This document shows, piece by piece, positions 47,557 to 57,090 of a DNA stretch of 64,000 bases. A model generated the notes under the pieces. It was not told where the DNA came from. It saw nothing but the letters and a program-made list of their open reading frames with translations, and did no database searches. The stretch is taken from contig JALJCQ010000012.1 in the NCBI GenBank assembly GCA_023091665.1, forward strand, positions 2,294,001 to 2,358,000. Reading direction: 5' to 3'. The stretch comes from Pythium myriotylum (lineage: Eukaryota > Oomycota > Peronosporomycetes > Pythiales > Pythiaceae). Both the position numbers and the translations under genes were made by a program. Position 1 is the stretch's first letter. Each line of letters begins with the position of its first letter.

Positions 47557-49014
47557 GATAGACCATTTCTACGCTACACTGAACTTTTGAACGTGAATGT
47601 AATGTATAGATACGCTCGAGAGCGGGTAAGGAGGGGAATTGCAATAAACATGTCCCATTGTAGTTTTAGCCAAACCTGTGACGTTGTGATGGGTTCCAAT
47701 GGATGATTCTCGAAACAGGAGGGTAGTAAACTGGTCGGGAAGAATCCATTACGTCGTGATCATTGCTCATACATGTAATGCGAGGGTCCATGTGGTAGGA
47801 CAATCCATCGAGTCTCGTTTCTACGTGAAGTGTGGTCATTCGTCTTGGAGATAATGTCTGTATCCGAAGCGGAGTCAACAATTTCCACAATGGGAGATGT
47901 TGACTTGAGTCATGGGCGATGAAGAAAAGGCAATGCAGCTCCAGCGCATCCAACTTGTGACGGGAACAGCGATTCCCGGTGGTGCTGAGGCGTCCTGGCG
48001 ACCGAGCTGCTGATGGGTGGATGGGGCTTTGCTGCAAAGTTGCGCCATGAGTGGGGCCCGCTCTTTCCCGAGACTGCAGTGGCATGCCGATGGCTTCGTG
48101 TTGCGTCCACAGTCGCTGTTCACTGGGCGATGAAGCTTTGACTCACTAATAGCCAGGCAAAAGGTGAGACATCTCGGGATTCAAGGGTCTGAATTAAAGT
48201 TCAGACTTGCGAAATCCGGGATGTTTCCCAATGGAAACGAAAAAGATAGGACTATTAATAACGATTCTTTAGTCGGATGTCGTTTTGAATCCGCACAGGG
48301 AACTTAATGCCTCTCTCCGTCGTCAACCCGGTGTCAAAGAAAATAATGAATCAGATCCAGGGTCTGGCGCCACGGCTCTGCTTCGGGCGATCAAACAAGG
48401 TTACCCTTCAAGGAAAGGCCTCCAGCGATCCTTATCCGTCGTCTTCAACGAAAGTGGTCTGCTCTAAATCCTACAGTGTTTTGTTTGATTGTGGGTGAAA
48501 GGCGCTTTGCTAGGTGCTTGGTTTGCACCAGTGCAGCACTGCCAAGGTGGATAAGTCAAAATGCACCATGAAGTACAGTAGAGCGGGTTATCAGAATCCT
48601 TGATGTGTGCGACAATCAGGCGATCAAGGATGGTTGTCTTGGAATGAGCAGTAACTACGGTACGACCTCACTGGCTCACAATAGGACCTCACTACCGTGC
48701 AGTGGGAACGGATCCCCACGAACCTTGTCCGCCCTCCCGACTGGATAAAGACAGATCTTCAACTCGGCAGACGAGCCTCGCTCTAACGCAAAGTACAGCA
48801 ACTGATGCATAACCATTACGTACCTGGCGCATGCTCATGCTGGAAAACGCATCAGCGTGATGGAGAGCGAAACAGAGCCCTCCCGTGACGGGAGGCTGTA
48901 TAGACAGGCGTCAAGGGCTTGTCGCCCCAAGTCTTCCCTTGCGAAAACCAGCGGTGTAGAATCTGAGAAGCGACCCCTTTGAATGGACCACCAAAAACCC
49001 CGAGCCGGCAACGA
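47557..49014. other. 1.5-kb gap with no supportable gene
   Basis: Open frames here are short, overlapping on several strands and low in protein character. A minus-strand stretch at about 47666-48123 is open in two or three frames with fragments that could be a decayed retroelement, but I cannot show this. The gap ends at the KatG initiator. Confidence 0.5.
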
Positions 49015-49030
49015 GGTCATTCTTCAATTT
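49015..49030 (+). promoter_or_regulatory. Oomycete initiator (Inr) of the KatG gene
   Basis: GGTCATTCTTCAATTT matches the oomycete core-promoter initiator GCTCATTYYNCAWTTT at 15 of 16 positions. It lies 48 bp upstream of the chosen KatG ATG (49078), which fits the short 5' leaders of oomycetes. This supports both the organism call and the start choice, because the in-frame ATG at 48979 lies upstream of the predicted transcription start. Confidence 0.75.
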
Positions 49031-49077
49031 GCTCCGAGCTCCAAGTATCTCCTCAAGCAACCCGAAGACTGTTCACC

Positions 49078-51171
49078 ATGAACATTCGCAAGACTACGTT
49101 TGCGGCGGCCATTGCTGCCGCCCTCGCTGTCTCCTCGACCTCGGCTGCCAGCTGCCCGTTCGGTTACGACGCCACGCCAGTGTTCGGCTACAACCGCGAG
49201 CGCCAGCTCTCGGCCATGTCTCCCGTCCAGCAGCAGGAGTACGCTAACTGTGACGTCGTCGACTTCACCGCCGTCAAGAAGGACATCACCGCTCTGCTCA
49301 CCAACTCGCAAGACTTCTGGCCGGCTGACTTCGGCCACTATGGTGGATTCTTCATCCGTCTCGCGTGGCACTGCAACGGCTCATACCGCAAGTCGGACGG
49401 TCGTGGTGGCTGCGATGGTGGCCGCATCCGCCATCTGCCGGAACGCGCCTGGGCCGACAACACGAACCTTGACAAGGCACTTGACCTGCTCGCTCCCATC
49501 AAGCAGAAGTTCGGTGCTGCTCTCTCGTGGGGCGATCTCATCACGCTCGCGGGTACGACCGCCATCGAGAGCATGGGTGGCCCTGTTCTCGGCTTCTGTG
49601 GCGGCCGAACGGACGATGTTGATGGAACCGACAGCGTCGAGCTTGGTCCTAGCAACGAGCAGGACGCGATCGCTCACTGCGAAGTGAACGGCGACTGCAA
49701 GTCGCCGCTCGGTCCGACGACCATTGGCCTCATCTACGTCAACCCTGAAGGCCCGATGGGCGTCCCGGATCCCGCCGGCTCTGCGCCGCAGATCCGCGAC
49801 ACATTCGGCCGCATGGGTATGGACGACCGCGAGACGGTTGCACTCATTGGTGGCGGCCACGCCTTCGGCAAGACGCACGGCGCCTGCCCAACAGGCCCTG
49901 GCCCGGACCCCATTCAGGCGCCAGACGCGCCGTGGCCAGGCACCTGCGGTAGCGGTGCACTCAAGGGCAAGGGCAACAACACCTTCACCAGTGGCTTCGA
50001 AGGCGCGTGGACCTTCACGCCGACCAAGTGGGGCAACGGTTACTTCAAGGGACTCACGGGACTCAAGTGGGAGAAGTTCACGGGCCCTGGCAACCACAAC
50101 CAGTGGCGCCCAGTGCCAGACACGAACCCGCCGGTTCGCATGCTCACGGCGGATATTGCTCTGCTCCACGACGACAAGTACAAGGCTATCGCCACCGAGT
50201 TCGCGTCCAATATCACGGCCTTGAACGAAGCGTTCTCCCATGCCTGGTACAAGCTGACGTCGCGCGACATGGGACCGGTTGGCCGTTGCAAGGGTAAGCT
50301 CGTCCCGCCGGCCCAGCCATTCCAGAACCCGCTTCCGGATAGCCCGGCTCCGAACACTCTCCCCAACTTCGACGTTGTTCGCCAGCGCGTCAAGGATCTG
50401 CTCAACAAGGACATCTCTGGCCTCACGAGCGACAAGGTGGGAGGCAAGAGCTACAACGGTGCGCTCTTTGTCCACCTCGCGTACCAGTGCGCGGCCACGT
50501 TCCGCATTACGGACTACGCGGGCGGCTGCAACGGCGCTAAGATCCGTTTCTCGCCCCAAAAGGATTGGGAGGGCAACGCCGGTCTCGATACGGTGATCGC
50601 TGCGCTCGAGCCTATCAAGAAGGATTTCCCGACGCTCTCGACGGCTGATCTCATCGTGATTGCTGGCCAGGTCGCCCTGGAGCAGGCTGGTAGCGAGAAG
50701 ATCGAATTCATCGGTGGCCGTGTGGATGCGAAGGATGGCGCCAACGTCGAGCAGCTCGCTCCGCGCAAGTACTACCCGAACCCGCTCGTCGCCGTCCGCG
50801 ATGACCGCAAGGTCCGCGGCCTCTCGGAGTACGAGTACGTGGCGCTCGCCGGCCGCCCTCGCAGCGCTGTGCAGCAGAAGCGCCTGGGCTTCAAGGGCAC
50901 GTTCACGGACAAGATCTCGACCGTCTCGAACGAGTTCTTCAAGGTGCTCGTGAGCAACAAGTGGGTCAAGGTGGGCGACCACGAGTACCAGGCCGAGGGC
51001 AAGAACATCTTCATGCAGGACACGGACGTGGCGCTCATCTGGGACTCGACCTACAAGGCCATCGTGCAGCTCTTCGCGTCCGACGTGGCTATCTTCAAGC
51101 ACGTCTTCGCGCAGGCGTGGAACACGCTCATGACGGCCGACCACTTCAACACCAAGTGGGGCTACTACTAA
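49078..51171 (+). CDS. katG: Secreted catalase-peroxidase KatG
   Basis: One exon encodes 697 aa. A signal peptide (MNIRKTTFAAAIAAALAVSS) is followed by the N-terminal haem domain. The distal triad is in RLAWH (R94, W97, H98). The partners of the Trp-Tyr-Met adduct are Y220 in GLIYVNPEGP and M246 in GRMGMDD. The proximal haem His is H261 in GGGHAFGKTHG. The C-terminal half repeats the fold without catalytic residues, as usual. The enzyme removes hydrogen peroxide by catalase and peroxidase activity. Eukaryotic KatG is of bacterial origin; the signal peptide and lack of introns fit an extracellular form that could meet host peroxide. Codon use is strongly biased, suggesting high expression. Confidence 0.95.
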   Translation: MNIRKTTFAAAIAAALAVSSTSAASCPFGYDATPVFGYNRERQLSAMSPVQQQEYANCDVVDFTAVKKDITALLTNSQDFWPADFGHYGGFFIRLAWHCNGSYRKSDGRGGCDGGRIRHLPERAWADNTNLDKALDLLAPIKQKFGAALSWGDLITLAGTTAIESMGGPVLGFCGGRTDDVDGTDSVELGPSNEQDAIAHCEVNGDCKSPLGPTTIGLIYVNPEGPMGVPDPAGSAPQIRDTFGRMGMDDRETVALIGGGHAFGKTHGACPTGPGPDPIQAPDAPWPGTCGSGALKGKGNNTFTSGFEGAWTFTPTKWGNGYFKGLTGLKWEKFTGPGNHNQWRPVPDTNPPVRMLTADIALLHDDKYKAIATEFASNITALNEAFSHAWYKLTSRDMGPVGRCKGKLVPPAQPFQNPLPDSPAPNTLPNFDVVRQRVKDLLNKDISGLTSDKVGGKSYNGALFVHLAYQCAATFRITDYAGGCNGAKIRFSPQKDWEGNAGLDTVIAALEPIKKDFPTLSTADLIVIAGQVALEQAGSEKIEFIGGRVDAKDGANVEQLAPRKYYPNPLVAVRDDRKVRGLSEYEYVALAGRPRSAVQQKRLGFKGTFTDKISTVSNEFFKVLVSNKWVKVGDHEYQAEGKNIFMQDTDVALIWDSTYKAIVQLFASDVAIFKHVFAQAWNTLMTADHFNTKWGYY

Positions 51172-51527
51172 GCGGTAGCATTTTGCGTGACACAGTTTTG
51201 TAGGTAGGACACAATTTGTGTCCGAGCGACTGCGCTCGTTCAAATCTCTTTGTTGGCATTTTTCTCATCTTTTTCGGTTCTGTTAAGAACCAGACCCTCT
51301 CCAAAAAATCCAGGTTTTCAGTTGGCGAGAAGGTGTAGGTGTACGACCTCTCAGTTGACCAATCCCACGCGCGCGTTCCTTGCTTAGGGTTCTGCGGATC
51401 TTCCGATTGGTCAAATCTCGCCCGTTTCCTCCTCCCAATTGAGTGACGTCCGGTCCTCCCTCGCGCGACTGCCTCTCCGAATGTCGTCTCTCCGTTGGCG
51501 TTTGGCTCGCGCCCCTTCTCGGACTGT

Positions 51528-51543
51528 GCTCACTTGCCATTTC
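51528..51543 (+). promoter_or_regulatory. Oomycete initiator-like element, PP2C gene
   Basis: GCTCACTTGCCATTTC matches GCTCATTYYNCAWTTT at 13 of 16 positions. It lies 56 bp upstream of the ATG at 51599. This favours that start over the open frame that continues upstream to 51443. Confidence 0.5.
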
Positions 51544-51598
51544 GCCGTCTCGTGCGCAAGTCGCCTCTCGTCAGTTGGGCCAACGGACGCCCCCGCGC

Positions 51599-53455
51599 AT
51601 GACGATCAGGAAGACCACCAAGGCCCGCGGCGTCGCCCCGCCGCCGGCGCTCGACATGCGCGGCCACCGCGCGCTCGCGCCGCACTACAACGTCGTCGTC
51701 GTCGCCTCGCCCTCGCGCCGCGCCACGCTGCTCCAGCGCCAGGTCGCGCGCGCGCTCGACGCCATCGACATGGACGACATCGCCACCAGCCTCCACGTCG
51801 CGAACGACGCCGAGTGCGACGCCGCCGACCCCGAGTACTCGTCGCCCGTACTTACCGGCGGAAAGAAAGTCCCGCCGCCCGCGGCGCCGCTCTCCGCGCC
51901 CGCGCCATCCGCCGCGGTGTTCCAGATCTCGCCCAACGCCGTCAAGCGCAAGCGTTCCCATTCGATGGCCAGCTCTGCTTCGTCCGCGAGCAGTGCGAGT
52001 GACGTCACGGCGACGACGGTCGCATCGCCGACCGGAGGGCACAATGAATTGCGCGTGGACATTGACGCAATTGACAAAGGTTCCAGCCGCGTGGTCGCCA
52101 AGCGAGCGATCAAAGGTGGCGTGACTCCCTCCAAGCGGTGCAAGGACAAAAAGAAAAAGCAAAAGGTCGATGTAATCGAGCGTGCGCTGAAGCGTTTTCG
52201 GGCCGAGTTGCGCCATGGCGAGACCACCGGAGATAGCGTTTCGGAGAGTGAGCGGCGCTGCTTTGAATTCACGAGCATCTGCCACCACGAAGAAGTGGGT
52301 GACGCAGGCCTTGTGACACCACGTCACGCCGCAACTAATGGGTACAAGGATGCGAATCTGTCAGACCTCTATGGCGGGAACATGACCAGCAACCGTCCGA
52401 TCGAGAGGGGAAGCAGTCGCCGCAACGAAGGCGTAGCACAACAAATGCGGGTCCAGGTCGGTATTGCCGCAGCTCAAGGTGCACGTGCCTACATGGAAGA
52501 CCGTTTCTCCGTGACAGCTCGATTGTTTGAACACCACGAGCAGTATGACGAGCTGCAGACTCAGGCGAGCTTGTTGGCTGTGTACGATGGCCACAACGGA
52601 GCACTTGCGGCAGACTACGCGGCGATTCGTTTTCGCGAACTGCTATCTGACAGCGAGCTTCTTTTGGATCTGTGCAAACGCCCAGCATATGTTGCGCTGA
52701 GCGACGATGACATCGAACGCGTCGAAGAGGTTCTTAAGGATGTGTTCGAGGTTGTGGACGACGAGATTGTGGAGCTGACCATAAGCGAAGGCAAGCGTGA
52801 CGGATCGACCGTGTTGCTCGGACTTCTCATTGGCGGTAAGCTTTTCGTAGCCAACCTGGGAGACACACGTGGCGTGCTTGGGACAACAGGCGATGGCAAC
52901 GTTGACGGCGTTGATGATGTCGTTCGAGTCTCTGTTGATCATAAGCCTGATCTCAAGGCAGAATCCGAGAGAATCGAAGAAGCCGGCGGCAAAGTCATCT
53001 TTTCTGGTTGCTGGCGGGTTGCTCATGACGAGGTCCCGTTGCGCCTCGCTGTCAGTCGCTCGCTTGGCGATCATCCCTTGAAGGCTAATCTTCCCCTTAG
53101 CTGTTCGGCACCTCTTGTATCAGTCGTACCAGATATCCAAGTGCTGGACATCAGTGGTTCGAGCGATGATATTCTTGTGTTCGCAACGGACGGCCTATGG
53201 GACCGACTCAGCGATGACGACGCAATCCGTATTGCGCGCACGAAAATTGCTGAGTATAACAACTCATCTGGTGCATCCCTTACTGCACGTAATGCGATGC
53301 AAAGCGCGGCCAACGCGCTTGTTGAGACTGCACTCGTAAAGCGCAGCATGGATAACATCACTGCGATGGTCATCAGCTTTACGGCCGAGTCATGCCGATT
53401 GGATGATGTTGAAGCTTGCATGCGCTCAGCGAACGACTTGATGAGTGAACAATAG
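51599..53455 (+). CDS. PP2C-type protein Ser/Thr phosphatase
   Basis: One exon encodes 618 aa from ATG 51599 (MTIRKTTKARGVAPPPALDM). The first 280 residues are low-complexity with a basic KDKKKKQKV run, possibly a nuclear signal. The PP2C domain (about 285-610) has the metal-site motifs RAYMEDRF and AVYDGHNG. LFVANLGDTRGVL, SVDHKPDLKAESERIEEAGG, LAVSRSLGDH and LVFATDGLWDRLSDDDA follow in family order. All metal-binding acids look present. PP2C enzymes are monomeric Mn/Mg-dependent phosphatases; the target is unknown. The long N-terminal extension may direct location or regulation. Confidence 0.93.
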   Translation: MTIRKTTKARGVAPPPALDMRGHRALAPHYNVVVVASPSRRATLLQRQVARALDAIDMDDIATSLHVANDAECDAADPEYSSPVLTGGKKVPPPAAPLSAPAPSAAVFQISPNAVKRKRSHSMASSASSASSASDVTATTVASPTGGHNELRVDIDAIDKGSSRVVAKRAIKGGVTPSKRCKDKKKKQKVDVIERALKRFRAELRHGETTGDSVSESERRCFEFTSICHHEEVGDAGLVTPRHAATNGYKDANLSDLYGGNMTSNRPIERGSSRRNEGVAQQMRVQVGIAAAQGARAYMEDRFSVTARLFEHHEQYDELQTQASLLAVYDGHNGALAADYAAIRFRELLSDSELLLDLCKRPAYVALSDDDIERVEEVLKDVFEVVDDEIVELTISEGKRDGSTVLLGLLIGGKLFVANLGDTRGVLGTTGDGNVDGVDDVVRVSVDHKPDLKAESERIEEAGGKVIFSGCWRVAHDEVPLRLAVSRSLGDHPLKANLPLSCSAPLVSVVPDIQVLDISGSSDDILVFATDGLWDRLSDDDAIRIARTKIAEYNNSSGASLTARNAMQSAANALVETALVKRSMDNITAMVISFTAESCRLDDVEACMRSANDLMSEQ

Positions 53456-53580
53456 AGAAACAGAGACGAATCGCACACAAACACTAGAGAAAGACACCCA
53501 ACCGTATAAAAGATAAACATTGTAATACTCCATTTTTGCTGCGTTGCGCCATTCAATCTTTCTAGTCTATCACTTCGTAG

Positions 53581-55891
53581 CTATTCCTCGTCGACGAGTA
53601 TCTCAGCTAGTGCCACTGGCTTGATTTCTGCTACGGGCCTCTTCTCTTCTTCATCAGAGTCATCAAATGCTACACGGCGTTGGGGCTCTCCAGCACCTTC
53701 TCGATCAGGTTCGGCATTCTCTTCACCCTCATCATCACTCCAGGCATCGGCCACAACGGGACGCTTAGGCTTGGGCTCGATTTTCTCCCACCCTCGACTG
53801 ATTCCTGTAGGTGGGCGCGTGGGGCGAGGTGCGGCAGGCTGCGTTGAAGGTTGGCCACGCATCGGCAGAAAGCTCAGTCGAGTCGAACTTGCTGTCCGGT
53901 TAGCATTCGGACCACGCAAGAATTTAGAAAGGGTTACTTCAGGAACGCGCGCGGAGTCTCGTTTGAAGAACGAGATGCGGCGGAATGGGTCCTCCCCAAA
54001 CGACTCGGAAGGAACACCATAAAATTCAGCGAGTTGGTGCATCAGTGCCCTCTACATATCAGCCAGACAATTCGTGAACACAGACACTATCACTGAGCAC
54101 ATGCTGAACTCACCTCCTCAGCTGGCATTGGCCTCAAGCTCACGCTGTGGCAGCTCGCGTCTTGGACTATGCGTTCCAAACGACGCTCAACTACCTGTAA
54201 GTAGCTCAAGTTGCCTTTGGCCCATTCGACGAGGTTTGCTGGGTAGCTCGGCGTCTTCATTTCCTCCTCAAACGCCTCTGTCGACTGACCAGGTCGAGCA
54301 AGACCAAGAGCTTCGGCAAGTCGCTGGTTGCGGATAATTTGTGCTCGTGGTGGACCAGTTTGGGCCGAGGAACTAGATACTCGTGATGCTGTAGCTCGTG
54401 GCGCAATGGCTGGCTGGACAATAACTGGAGCCGGTGCTGATGGTGGCGGGAGTGCAGGAAACGCGACGTCTTGCTGGCGAACGGCGCGGTTTGGAACTGT
54501 GGATGGCTGGGACTCAAAATTCCACGAATCAGGTATCTCCTCGACACCGCCGGTTGGTGGTCCACCAAGTGGGTTCTCCCCTGAACGAGCCACTTGAAAA
54601 TTGAGCACGAGCCGATCCATTACGCCGTGAATGTTACGCATGTGGGCGTGGTACTCTATATCGTTCGCGAACACAACGTAGCGATTCTCAAGACTGAACC
54701 GAAGAATTGATTTAGACATGAGATGATAATCCATTCAGGGACGGGCACTCACCAGGCCGGATCCTCACACAGATGATGATCTCGTCGAAAATGAGCCTCC
54801 AGACTCGCGCTGCACATGTGGCAATAGCACGAGTTAGAGGTTCGATTTCCGAAGCAAATCCCTCCAGATACTCACTAGTTTCGAAAGTAGTCGTGGTCAG
54901 TCTTGCAGATGTGACAGCGGAAATGGTCGCGCTCGAGGTGCTCGTACAGTTGCATGTCGCTGTAATATCGGCGCTTACAGAACTGGCACATTGGATGAAA
55001 GTCTTTCCCTGAAGACTTGGGGCCTATGCTTCGGTTTCGCCCGACGTTGTGTGCGTGCAAGCCACTCTTCGAGAACACTTGCTGCTCCTGGATGAAGAAA
55101 TGTTGGTGCGACAAACAGAGATCGCAGAATTCGGATGCATGCTCGATTCGTAAATGGTCTTTCAGCTTCTGGAGCGAGCCACAAACGACACGGCATTTCT
55201 TGATGCGGCATGCGAAGTCACGCAGCGCACGGAGGACGTTGTAGTGTGACCGGCACTCGTAGAAAATGATCTCAGAAGCGTCATCCATGACTGACTCGCG
55301 GCCGCCAGCGGCAGCATCTCCCCATAGTTGGAATGTGTCAAAGTTGCGCTTTTCCTTGCACACGACGACGCGTTCGAGATTTTGCTTGCAGATTGGGCAG
55401 CTCCGGTCGTTCATGAGCATTCGCATTCGAAGAGAGCATTTGCTGCATATGCCGTGGTGGTTGCACTCTCCGACAGCGTGGAACTCGATTGGGTCTGCGC
55501 AGAGCAGGCAGGCTTCCCGCTCGTCATCATCATGCTGCTCGTCGACCGCGCCCGCCTTTCTCTGCTGCTTTCCGTGCGATGGCTTCTTGGGTCTTGGCTG
55601 CGCGGGGCGAGCCTCTTTGTTTCCATTGGCGCGACTGGGAGATTCTTCGGCCGACGAGTTCTTGCCGTTGGCCGGCTTGCGTCTCCGCTGCACAGCCGCG
55701 GGCACGAGCAATCCGTTTCCCTGTGTGGGTGCGCCGCTCGGCGGCGTCGCGCCGTCGTCTCTGGCTGCTCGGGCGCGATTGCTCTTGCCGCGCGACCGCC
55801 GGCGCTCGGCGCTTTCGCTCGTTGCGCCCGTGGGCACGTGCGCCTGCGGTCGGAACTCGGCGGCGTGCGCGTTGAGCGACTCGGTGGCCAT
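53581..55891 (-). CDS. RING-type E3 ubiquitin ligase, ZNF598/Hel2 family
   Basis: Exons 55891-54876, 54809-54753, 54693-54114 and 54051-53581 give 707 aa; introns are 59-66 bp. An in-frame ATG at 56050 would add 53 residues, but it lies only 12 bp from the neighbour's stop. After a basic Ala/Arg-rich N-terminus comes a RING finger (CLLCADPIEFHAVGECNHHG to CPICKQNL). Several C2H2-type fingers follow, including CQFCKRRYYSDMQLYEHLER. The spliced block DYFRNYASLEAHFRRDHHLC, EDPAC, LENRYVVFANDIEYHAH is diagnostic for ZNF598/Hel2. This ligase marks collided ribosomes by ubiquitinating small-subunit proteins. The acidic C-terminus (WSDDEGEENAEPDREG) is unremarkable. Confidence 0.92.
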
Positions 55892-56061
55892 GGAGATGAC
55901 GCGAAGGGAAGAGATCGAATGGCTTCTGACCCGTGGAAGCTGAGGTTGGGTTGGCGCTCCAGACGAACCGGTAGACCCACCGGTTGTCATGCCGGATGGA
56001 AGCTTCGTGGAACAATCGATGATGGTCGACGTGAGTGTTGGTCTACTCATGAATTAAGAAC

Positions 56062-56905
56062 CTACGAAATGCGTCGGAGCGCTTCAAGAGCTCTCGCAAT
56101 GGCCTGCGTGGACCCGGCCAGCGACCCCATCGCCTCGCTTTGGAGACGCAGCTGCTCTCGCTGTAAAGCGATTTGCTCGCTTTGGATGTCTAGCATTCGA
56201 CTATGCATGCGCTCTTCCATCTCGAGGCGCCGTCGCTTGATGTCGATCTTGTCGTCGCACTCGCACGAACGGATCGGAGTTGTCGGAACCGAGAGCGTCG
56301 ACGACACGCGGCGAACGACTTCGGTCTGCACATTTGCGCGGCTCCGTCCCGCCTTCCCACCTGTAGGCTCCTCAACTTGGGTTGGTTTCTGGATGGAGGT
56401 TTGCGGAGAATGACATCTACGGACTGCCTCTTTGGTTGTTGGTGGCGGCGAGTCCTGCAGAGAAGGGCGCCGCACGGGAGCCTCAGTAGCCTCGTTTAGT
56501 TGATTTGCTTTGAGCAAGTACACTTGAACGAGGCGGTCCCGCTCCTGCTCTTCATCGGACTTTGGCCACGGCAAGCCTCGAGTCGTGACATCCCCTCAGT
56601 GCTCTCTCATCAATCGTTCGCGACTACAATTCAAACCCCGTACCCCATCGCATACGCTGCGTGCCTTGCTCGTTCCCATGGGACTTGTGCTTCTTTGCCA
56701 AGTCCGCTACATGTCGGCGTAATGTTTCTGCGGATATTTCCACGCCGCCGATCGAGATTCGGCGTGCCACGTCGTTCCACTGGGACAGCTTCGGGGCGAC
56801 GGACCCGCCTGCGAACACGCCATGCTCATCATCCACGACCGCGCGTAAAGCCACGACGTCCTGGGCGACGGTGAAGCAGACGCGCGGCTTGTGCTGGACA
56901 GTCAT
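56062..56905 (-). CDS. SANT/Myb-like DNA-binding protein with C-terminal coiled coil
   Basis: Exons 56905-56644 and 56576-56062 (67-bp intron) give 258 aa (MTVQHKPRVCFTVAQDVVAL). The N-terminal 75 residues look like a trihelix or SANT-like domain (KLSQWNDVARRISIGGVEIS, then ETLRRHVADLAKKHK). A polar middle contains Ser/Thr/Pro stretches. The C-terminal helix (MLDIQSEQIALQREQLRLQS) is a likely oligomerisation coil. Oomycetes have many such Myb/SANT-like proteins, thought to be transcription regulators. Target genes are unknown. The ATG lies 186 bp from the 3' end of the catalase gene on the same strand. Confidence 0.7.
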
Positions 56906-57090
56906 TGCCGTCTTCGTTTCCCCTCGCAAGGTTTGGCCCCAACTCCACTTCAACATTGAGTATTGAAGGTTTCTGTGACCTGCGAGATTCGATGCATCCG
57001 TTTCACAACTGAGAAGTGAGTCACTGAAACTGTTTTGATTACTGACGAAAGAGTGGATGGAATGCAAGGAGCCCCACAGCACGACGTTGC

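Noticed and set aside
49381..51243. A 620-codon open frame on the minus strand opposite KatG.
   Set aside because: It is the antisense shadow of a strongly GC3-biased gene; the plus strand encodes an unmistakable KatG and the minus product has only Arg/Val/Leu-rich low-complexity sequence.
55328..56413. A 361-codon plus-strand frame opposite the ZNF598-like gene.
   Set aside because: The minus strand encodes a RING finger and diagnostic ZNF598 blocks; the plus frame has no recognisable domain.
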